Assembly (NCBI RefSeq): GCF_020042665.1
Contig: NZ_CP083376.1
Location: 1,400,001 to 1,464,000, forward strand
Length of the DNA: 64,000 bases
Reading direction: 5' to 3'
Source: Pseudoxanthomonas sp. X-1
GTDB lineage: Bacteria > Pseudomonadota > Gammaproteobacteria > Xanthomonadales > Xanthomonadaceae
Made by a program: the position numbers and the translations under genes. The notes beneath the pieces were generated by a model. It was not told the DNA's origin and did no database searches. It was given only the letters and a program-made list of their open reading frames with translations. Within the stretch, counting starts at the first letter, position 1, and every line of letters begins with the position of its first letter. Shown one piece after another: positions 56,181 through 64,000 of this stretch.

Positions 56181-58145
56181 TTACTTGGCGTACTGGCCGC
56201 CGCAGTTGGCATCCTCGCCACCGCCCAGGTCCAGGGTCGCCAGCAGCGCGGCCGGAGGCGCGATGCTGCCCAGGGCCAGGGCCACCGCGCCGCGCAGGCC
56301 CAGCTTCTTCAGGTCCGGGTGGAACGAGGGATCCTTGAAGGTGCCGCCGATGTCCAGTGGCGTGCGGAAGCTCAGGATGCTGCGGTCCTTTGGCCGGGGC
56401 CGCAGGACCAGATCCAGCGATTCGTCCTTGAGGTTGATCGAGCCGTCGCCGAGCACGATCGTGTCGGTGGTGTCGAAGGCCATCGCGCGGGTCTGCATCA
56501 GGCCGTCCTTGATGCCGAAGTCGGCGAACGCGCAGCGGATCGGGATCTGCTTGTCGCGGTCGAACAGATAGCCCAGCGATTGCGTCACGTCCAGGCCGGC
56601 CAGCTCGACCAGCAGCTGCGGCAGATGTCCTTTGCCCATGCCCACGCCGAACTGCCCGTTGGCGTTGGCCGCCATGTCGGCGATCGAGTTGCCGGTGGTG
56701 TCGATGTCGATGCCGCCGCCGATGCGACCCACCGCGTCCTGCGTCAGCTTGACGTTGGGGAACAGCTGGCCCAGGTTGAGCGTGCGCACCGCGATCTGCG
56801 CGCGGGTGCGGATGACGGGCTGGCGTGCGTCCATGCGGATGTTGGAGCGGAGCTCGCCGCCGGCCACGCCGAAGTTCAGCGGCTGCAGCTGCAGCAGGCC
56901 ATCGTTGAGCACCAGGTGTGCGTCCATGTCGTCGAGCGGGAGCTTCGGGGCGTTGATGCGGGTCGCCTTCAGGCGCACGTCCGCATCCATCGAGCGCAGC
57001 TTGGACAGGTTGTAGTGCTCCTGCGGCAGCACGCGTGGACTGGCGGCGAGCTTGGCGGCCTGCGCTTCCTGCTTCGCGCTGCGCGTTTCGTCCGAGCCGC
57101 CCTTGGATGGCGCGTTGACGAAACCGGCCAGGTCATCGAAGTCCAGGCGCTTTGAGACCAGGTCCGCCTGGAGCTTCAGGCGCGGCCCGCCGACGGTGAC
57201 GGCTGCCGAGCCGCCCAGGTCGCTGTCGCCGACCTTGCCGGCGAACCGGTCGTAGTGCCAGACGTTGCCCTCGCGGGTCAGGGTGCCGTCGATCGCATAG
57301 GGCGGCGTCTCCGGCAATGCCACGCCGATCAGCGGGTAAAGATCGGCCAGATCCTGGCCGGACAGCGCCATGCGCAGGTCGAAGCCGCCCAGATGCAGGG
57401 GATCGATCAGGGTGCCGCGGGCATGCGCCCTGGTGGCGCCCGCCGCGGCGTTGAGGTCGATGCGATACGGGCGCTCGCTCTGCGTGAGATCCAGCGGCGA
57501 CTGGATGCGTCCCTTCAGGGTGAAGGCGTTGGCGCCCCAGCGTCCTGCGCCGGTCAAGTCGATCGGTGGCGCACGGTACTGGGCATCTGCCTTGCCACTG
57601 CTGGCCTGCACGCGCAGGTCGGTCTTGTTGGGTGGATCGAGATAGTGCAGGCGCAGCGCATCGACGATCACCGCGCCGAAGCGCACGTCCATGCCCGAGT
57701 CCTGCGACGGCTCGTCGCTTTTGAAGTTCCAGTTGCCGCCGCCCTGCGCGGTGGTGCGATTCTGCAGCTCAACGACGGGCTGGGTGATGCGGATCGCGGG
57801 CAGCGACACGCTGCGGTGGAACAGCAGCTGCGGCACGTCCACGTCCAGCTCCAGGCGCTGGACGGTCGCCATCTCCGGAGCGGTCTCGAGCGCCCAGTCC
57901 GCATTGGCGAGGCGCAGGCCGTCGGCGCGGATGGTGCTGATCCGGCCCAGGTCCACGTCCAGGTTGCCGTCGATATGAAAGGCACGCCCGGTCTTGGCCG
58001 ATACCATGCGCTCGACTGGCCCTTTGAACCAGTTCCAGTCCCAGAAGATGATCAGCAGCACGATCAGCACTGCGACGATCCCCAGTGCCGTCAGCACGGG
58101 GTGGGCGCGGACGAAGGGGCGCGGCGGGGTCTCGGCGGGCGTCAT
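56181..58145 (-). CDS. AsmA-family protein
   Basis: A 654-residue protein with an N-terminal membrane anchor (VLTALGIVAVLIVLLIIFWDWNWFKG), then a long periplasmic AsmA region. AKTGRAFHIDGNLDVDLGRISTIRADGLRLANADWA is the typical N-terminal motif, and the C-terminal part repeats beta-strand-rich AsmA units (GHLPQLLVELAGLDVTQSLGYLF, FDTTDTIVLGDGSINLKDESLDLVLRPRPKD). AsmA-like proteins bridge the inner and outer membrane and are linked to phospholipid transport. The ATG at 58145 is preferred over an in-frame TTG at 58163. Confidence 0.9.
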   Translation of the reverse strand: MTPAETPPRPFVRAHPVLTALGIVAVLIVLLIIFWDWNWFKGPVERMVSAKTGRAFHIDGNLDVDLGRISTIRADGLRLANADWALETAPEMATVQRLELDVDVPQLLFHRSVSLPAIRITQPVVELQNRTTAQGGGNWNFKSDEPSQDSGMDVRFGAVIVDALRLHYLDPPNKTDLRVQASSGKADAQYRAPPIDLTGAGRWGANAFTLKGRIQSPLDLTQSERPYRIDLNAAAGATRAHARGTLIDPLHLGGFDLRMALSGQDLADLYPLIGVALPETPPYAIDGTLTREGNVWHYDRFAGKVGDSDLGGSAAVTVGGPRLKLQADLVSKRLDFDDLAGFVNAPSKGGSDETRSAKQEAQAAKLAASPRVLPQEHYNLSKLRSMDADVRLKATRINAPKLPLDDMDAHLVLNDGLLQLQPLNFGVAGGELRSNIRMDARQPVIRTRAQIAVRTLNLGQLFPNVKLTQDAVGRIGGGIDIDTTGNSIADMAANANGQFGVGMGKGHLPQLLVELAGLDVTQSLGYLFDRDKQIPIRCAFADFGIKDGLMQTRAMAFDTTDTIVLGDGSINLKDESLDLVLRPRPKDRSILSFRTPLDIGGTFKDPSFHPDLKKLGLRGAVALALGSIAPPAALLATLDLGGGEDANCGGQYAK

Positions 58146-58221
58146 GGGCCCTACTATCGGCAAGCCGGGTGTTCACGTTCCGCGAAGAACGCGCCGCCGG
58201 CCTGGACGCGCGCGGGCGGTG

Positions 58222-58890
58222 TCAGCCGCCGTGATGCAGGCGCGGCACCAGCACCTGACCGGTCACGGCGATGAAGTGGCAGACGCTGCCGACCAGGACG
58301 AACAGGTGCCAGATCGCGTGGAAATAGCGCACCGAATCGCGCTGGTAGAAGTAGGTGCCCAGCGTGTAGAACAGACCGCCGGCCAGCAGCCAGCCCAGCG
58401 TGAAGGCATCGACCGATTTGAGCAGCGGCTCGATCGCGACCACCACCAGCCAGCCCATGACCACGTAGACGATGGTCGACAGCAGCTTGAAGCGGCCGGT
58501 GTAGAACAGCTTGAACACCACCCCGATCACGGCGATGGTCCAGATCGCCGCGAACAGGCCCCAGCCCCATGGCCCGCGCAGCCCGATCAGCGTGAACGGC
58601 GTGTAGGTGCCGGCGATCAGCAGATAGATCGCGCAGTGGTCGAAGATCTGCAGCCGCGCCTTGGCCATCGGGTGCTGGATGGCGTGGTACAGCGTGGAGG
58701 CCACGTAGAGCAGCAGCAAGGTGCTGCTGAAGACGATCGCCGTGCCCAGCTGCCAGGCGTCGCCGTAGAGCGCGCTCAGGGTGATCAGCACCGCGCCGCC
58801 GGCCAGCGCCGCCACCGCGCCCAACCCATGGGTCAGGGCGCTGGCGATCTCGTCACGCAGGTTGGTCTCGGGATGCGCCTGCAGAGCCAT
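58222..58890 (-). CDS. Hemolysin III family membrane protein (TrhA-like)
   Basis: A 222-residue protein with seven membrane segments. ETNLRDEIASALTHGLGA, ASTLYHAIQH, FDHCAIYLLIAGTYTPF and FHAIWHLFVLVGSVCHFIAV contain the Ser, His and Asp residues that bind zinc in the PAQR/HlyIII fold. In bacteria these proteins affect membrane fluidity; haemolysis is not implied. The ATG at 58890 (MALQAHPETN) fits the family; the open frame starts at 58950. Confidence 0.92.
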   Translation of the reverse strand: MALQAHPETNLRDEIASALTHGLGAVAALAGGAVLITLSALYGDAWQLGTAIVFSSTLLLLYVASTLYHAIQHPMAKARLQIFDHCAIYLLIAGTYTPFTLIGLRGPWGWGLFAAIWTIAVIGVVFKLFYTGRFKLLSTIVYVVMGWLVVVAIEPLLKSVDAFTLGWLLAGGLFYTLGTYFYQRDSVRYFHAIWHLFVLVGSVCHFIAVTGQVLVPRLHHGG

Positions 58891-58998
58891 GGTGCGGACT
58901 TTATCGCACCGCGATGATCGTGGTGCGTCGCAGCAGTCGCGGCGACGCACGCTGACCGGGACGGATTCAGCAAAACCGAACGCGAGCCTGCGCGCGGC

Positions 58999-60603
<1,605 letters not shown>

Positions 60604-60691
60604 GGTCGTCGCGCCCGGGCGGGCGCGCAGGGAATCGAAGGAGCCGGCAAGTATAACGGGGCGGCCCGGTCGGCTTCAGCCGGCCCAGGGC

Positions 60692-61351
60692 CTACCCGGG
60701 GAATGCGGGCAGGCCCTCGTAGCCGGCGATCTCCTCTCGCGCCAGCAGCGCGGCCAGCTGGGTGGCCGAGGCGCGGTCCATCGGCGCCTCGTCCACCACC
60801 GACAGCGGCGCCTGGCGCAGCGCCTGGCGCGGCAGCACGGCGATGTCGAAGCCGATCCCGTCGGCGACGAAGACCCAGACGGTGACGTCGGCGGTGCGCT
60901 GGCGGTCCATGCGCAGCCGGCGCACGCGCGCGTCGGCCGGGATGCGGTGGTCCTCGAGGAAGCGCGCCACCGCCTCCTCGTCGTCGCTGTGCAGGTGCAG
61001 CTGCACCGGCGACTGCGCGTCGGCCGTGCCGTCCAGCACCGGGCCGACCAGGCGCGGGGCGAAGCCGGCGAAGAATTCCATCGCCTGCAGCGCCGCCTCG
61101 CGTCGCGCCCGCAGCAGGCCGGCATGGTCGGGGCCGGCGAACAGGCGCTGGTACTCGCGCAGCGCCTCCTCGATCTCCCGGTTGCGCGGCAGCGAGGCAT
61201 CGTCGGAGATGCCCAGCCGGCTGGCCGCCTTGAGCTTGGCCTGGCGGTAGTCACGGATGCCGCTTTCGGCGATCAGCCGCGCGGCCTCGTGGGCCAGGCG
61301 GCGGCGCCGTTCGGCGGTCTGGGTCTGCGCGTGCTGGCGAGCGTGATGCAT
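60692..61351 (-). CDS. Conserved hypothetical protein
   Basis: A 219-residue, probably cytosolic protein starting MHHARQHAQTQTAERRRRLAHEAARLIAESGIRDYRQAKLKA, with GAGGGG before the ATG at 61351. The N-terminal half is helical (RLGISDDASLPRNREIEEALREYQRLF). The C-terminal half looks alpha/beta (VQLHLHSDDEEAVARFLEDHRIPADARVRRLRM, DVTVWVFVADGIGFDIAVLP) and could be a nucleotidyltransferase-like fold. I do not recognise the family. It sits between prfC and mrcA, all leftward, with gaps of 88 and 117 bases. Confidence 0.75.
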   Translation of the reverse strand: MHHARQHAQTQTAERRRRLAHEAARLIAESGIRDYRQAKLKAASRLGISDDASLPRNREIEEALREYQRLFAGPDHAGLLRARREAALQAMEFFAGFAPRLVGPVLDGTADAQSPVQLHLHSDDEEAVARFLEDHRIPADARVRRLRMDRQRTADVTVWVFVADGIGFDIAVLPRQALRQAPLSVVDEAPMDRASATQLAALLAREEIAGYEGLPAFPG

Positions 61352-61468
61352 GGCGGACCCCTCGGGTTTTGAGGCTCGAGTGTGGAGCAGCGAGGAGTGA
61401 GTGGGAAGTGACTGGCCGTGCGCCTTCACCTTCGTTCGCTTCCCGCTGTCTCCGCGCTCAAACCTGGT

Positions 61469-63937
61469 TCAGAAGATGTCGAACGCCGCCTCGTCGGTCG
61501 CGTTCTGATCCTGCAGGCTGTCCTCGCCCTGCATGCGCTCCAGGTCCTCGACCTTGATCCACTCGGTCGCGCCGTTGCGGCTGACCTGGACCATGCCTTC
61601 GGGCGGATCGTTGGGCGTGATCGGCTTGTCCTTCAGGGCCACGCGCATGTAGTCGATCCAGATCGGCAGCGCGGCCTTGCCGCCGTACTCGCGGTAGCCC
61701 AGCGAGCGGAAGTTGTCCTTGCCGACCCACACCGTGGTCACATAGGGCCCGGCGAAGCCGGAGAACCATGCGTCGCGGTGATCGTTGGTCGAACCGGTCT
61801 TGCCGGCGGTGTCGGCGCGCCCCAGCACCTTCGCCGCGGTGCCGGTGCCGCGCTGGACCACGTCGCGCATCATCGAGACCAGCTGGTAGGCCGTGCGTTC
61901 GTCGATCGCGCGCGGCGCCACGTTGGTGCCCGGCGGCGGCGCCTGTTCGTCGGCAGGCTCGGCCTTGGAGGTGGCCAGCGGCTCGGCCTTGGCCTGCGGG
62001 TCCTGGGCGGGGCCGAAGTTGAAGCCGTCCACCACCTGGCTGGGTGCCGGGGCATTGGCGCCGTGGCGGCCGCAGCTGCGGCAGGCCACGGCCGGATTCT
62101 CCTTGAACACCACCTTGCCGTCGCGGTCCTTGACCTCGTCGATCAGCCAGGGCGTGACCAGCGAGCCGCCGTTGGCCAGCACCGCATAGCCGCGCGCCAC
62201 CGACATTGGCGTCAGCGAGGCCGAGCCCAGCGCCATGGACAGATTGGGCGGCAGCTCGGCCTCGTCGAAGCCGAACTGGGCGATGAACTTGCGCGCGAAA
62301 TCCACGCCGATCGCATCCAGCAGCCGCACCGAGACCAGGTTCTTGGACTTCACCAGCGCCTCGCGCAGGCGCATGGGGCCGTCGAACTTGCCGTCGTCGT
62401 TGCCCGGACGCCAGACATGGCCGCGCCGGTCGCGGAACACCACCGGCGCGTCCAGCACGATCGACAGCGGGTTGAAGCCCTTCTCGAACGCGGCCGAATA
62501 CAGGAACGGCTTGAAGCTGGAGCCCGGCTGGCGCCGCGCCTGTGTGGCGCGGTTGAACTTGTTCGCCGCGAAGCTGAAGCCGCCGACCAGGGCGCGGATC
62601 GCGCCGCTGTTGGCGTCCAGCGACACCAGCGCCGACTGCGCCTGCGGCAGCTGGTCCAGCGTGTAGACGTACTCGGGCTTGGCCTCGGTCATGGGCCTGG
62701 TCTTGTCCTCGGCGTCCTTGTCCTTACGTTCGGCGCCGATGCGCACCAGGTCGCCGCGCTGCAGCAGCCGGCCGGGTGTCTTGCCGGTCCAGCGGCTGGC
62801 GCTGGGGCCGAGCACGATCTGTTGCGCGTCGCGGGTCACCACCGTGGCGCTGTCGCCGCTGGTGGAGGCGACGATCACCGGATCCAGCCCGCCCTCGGAC
62901 ACGATCCCGGTCAGGTGCGCCGCCAGCGATTCGGCATCGGCATCGCCGGTCACCTCGAAATGCTTCTCAGCGCCGCGCCAGCCGTGGCGATGATCGTAGG
63001 TCGCCAGACCCGTGCGCACCGCCTGGTCGGCGGCCGGCTGCAGCAGCGGATCGACCGTGGTGGTGACGTGGTAGCCCTTGTCCAGCACTTCGCCGCCGAA
63101 CCTGGACACCATCTCCTGGCGGACCATCTCCGCCACGTAGGGCGCGTAGACGTCGATCGGGCGCTCGTGCGGGGCGGCGTGCGGCGGCTCGGCCTTGGCC
63201 GCCGCGGCGTCGCTGGCGCTGATGTAGTGATCTTCCAGCATCCGGTCGATCACGTAGACGCTGCGCTGGTGGTTGCGCACCGGGTTGCTGATCGGGTTGC
63301 CGCTGGAGGGGAACTTCAGCGAGCTGACCAGCGTGGCCGCCTCGCCCAGGGTCAGCTGGTCCAGCGTCTTGCCGTAATAGAACTCGGCCGCCGCGGCCAC
63401 GCCATAGGAGCGGTTGCCGAAGAAGCTCTTGTTGAGGTACAGCTCTAGGATCTGGTCCTTGGTGAGCATCCGCTCGATGCGCATGGCCAGCAGCATCTCG
63501 GCCAGCTTGCGGGTGTAGCTGTACTCATTGCTCAGGAAGAACTGGCGCGCGACCTGCTGGGTGATGGTGCTGCCGCCGGCCACGCGGCCGTCCTTGGTCA
63601 GCGTCTGCCAGACCGCGCGCGAGATGCCGGTCGGGTCGATGCCGCCATGTTCGTAGAAGTTCGAGTCCTCCGCCGCCACGAACGCACGTTGGACGTTGAC
63701 CGGCACCTTGCTGATGTCGACCGGGTAGCGGCGGGTCTCGCCAAAGATTCCGATCAGGCTGCCGTCATTGGCATAGACGTACATCGGCTCCTGCAGCTGC
63801 ACATCCCGCAGCGACTGGATCGATGGCAGTTTCGACGAGATGGAGTAATAGAAAAAGCCTAGGATGACCGCCCCGGCCAGGGCGCCGGCCAGGCACAGGA
63901 GCAGCGCCCAGCGGAGCAGGCGGCGGAAACGGGACAT
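61469..63937 (-). CDS. mrcA: Penicillin-binding protein 1A
   Basis: An 822-residue bifunctional peptidoglycan synthase. After one membrane helix ([22 protein letters not shown]) the GT51 domain has [14 protein letters not shown] with the catalytic Glu, [27 protein letters not shown] and [17 protein letters not shown]. An OB-like insert follows, then the transpeptidase with PGSSFKPF (active Ser and Lys), SKN (VKSKNLVS) and KTGST ([10 protein letters not shown]). A low-complexity Pro/Ala segment (about 640-690) lies before KTG. In related genomes mrcA is divergent from the pilM type IV pilus operon; only 63 bases of upstream DNA are visible here. Confidence 0.97.
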   Translation of the reverse strand: MSRFRRLLRWALLLCLAGALAGAVILGFFYYSISSKLPSIQSLRDVQLQEPMYVYANDGSLIGIFGETRRYPVDISKVPVNVQRAFVAAEDSNFYEHGGIDPTGISRAVWQTLTKDGRVAGGSTITQQVARQFFLSNEYSYTRKLAEMLLAMRIERMLTKDQILELYLNKSFFGNRSYGVAAAAEFYYGKTLDQLTLGEAATLVSSLKFPSSGNPISNPVRNHQRSVYVIDRMLEDHYISASDAAAAKAEPPHAAPHERPIDVYAPYVAEMVRQEMVSRFGGEVLDKGYHVTTTVDPLLQPAADQAVRTGLATYDHRHGWRGAEKHFEVTGDADAESLAAHLTGIVSEGGLDPVIVASTSGDSATVVTRDAQQIVLGPSASRWTGKTPGRLLQRGDLVRIGAERKDKDAEDKTRPMTEAKPEYVYTLDQLPQAQSALVSLDANSGAIRALVGGFSFAANKFNRATQARRQPGSSFKPFLYSAAFEKGFNPLSIVLDAPVVFRDRRGHVWRPGNDDGKFDGPMRLREALVKSKNLVSVRLLDAIGVDFARKFIAQFGFDEAELPPNLSMALGSASLTPMSVARGYAVLANGGSLVTPWLIDEVKDRDGKVVFKENPAVACRSCGRHGANAPAPSQVVDGFNFGPAQDPQAKAEPLATSKAEPADEQAPPPGTNVAPRAIDERTAYQLVSMMRDVVQRGTGTAAKVLGRADTAGKTGSTNDHRDAWFSGFAGPYVTTVWVGKDNFRSLGYREYGGKAALPIWIDYMRVALKDKPITPNDPPEGMVQVSRNGATEWIKVEDLERMQGEDSLQDQNATDEAAFDIF

Positions 63938-64000
63938 CGGGAGGCTTCCGATTGCACAATTGGTGGCGCGGGAGTATAGATGACTCGGAAGCGGGGGCCG
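63938..64000. other. Upstream region of mrcA cut by the window edge
   Basis: Sixty-three bases with no gene. GAGTATAGATGACTC near 63972 contains a TATAG element that might be a -10 for a rightward gene outside the window. Nothing else is supported. Confidence 0.3.

Overview
The window is about 64 kb of GC-rich DNA with dense, mostly leading-to-trailing gene clusters. Its gene content points to the Xanthomonadaceae, near Stenotrophomonas, Pseudoxanthomonas or Luteimonas. The evidence is an L2-like class A beta-lactamase divergent from an AmpR-type regulator, a lysine/alanine-rich histone H1-like protein, an OlsF-like bifunctional ornithine lipid synthase, a hemP haem-uptake locus and long intergenic palindromes. 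The genus cannot be fixed from sequence reading alone.

Region 1 (1 to about 9.95 kb) is the end of an integrated mobile element, probably an integrative and conjugative element or genomic island whose other end lies outside the window. It holds a truncated ParB-like gene, a DUF932 gene, a small cysteine-containing protein, and a tyrosine integrase translationally coupled to a YhcG/DUF1016 PD-(D/E)XK nuclease. Nested inside it at 2107-6727 is a complete ISL3-family transposon. It has 23-bp imperfect inverted repeats, a perfect 8-bp target duplication (AAAAGAAA), a merR-merTPA mercury-resistance module and its own transposase. The target was the U-tract of a rho-independent terminator.

Region 2 (10-29.5 kb) is chromosomal: a TonB receptor, an ABC-F ATPase (yheS), ampR and an L2-like bla, a 0.9-kb repeat-rich gap, metK, an olsF-like gene with an overlapping metallophosphoesterase, a GT39-like membrane glycosyltransferase, a YdjM-like protein, dusB, and ribokinase next to a nucleoside transporter (a plausible nucleoside/ribose salvage pair).

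Region 3 (29.5-34.2 kb) is a haem-uptake locus behind a strong Fur box: hemP, a small accessory gene, a TonB-dependent haem receptor and a secreted DUF6607 protein. Region 4 (34.3-40.9 kb) holds qmcA-nfeD, gcvT and gcvH separated by a DsbA-fold isomerase gene, a candidate small RNA, the histone H1-like gene and a DUF2968 lipoprotein.

Region 5 (40.9-53 kb) holds a penicillin-binding-like serine hydrolase, two transporters (DMT and ATP/ADP-translocase-like), a thioesterase-fold gene, fadE overlapping an alpha/beta hydrolase and divergent from a TetR regulator with a visible palindromic operator, and an ECF sigma/anti-sigma/DUF4097 cluster. Region 6 (53-64 kb) is cell-envelope and housekeeping: hslO, mtgA, a GT2 glycosyltransferase, an AsmA-like protein, a hemolysin-III protein, prfC, a conserved hypothetical gene and mrcA (PBP1a). 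Two copies of a nested long palindrome (16.7 and 40.5 kb) carry a compensatory base change in the stem.
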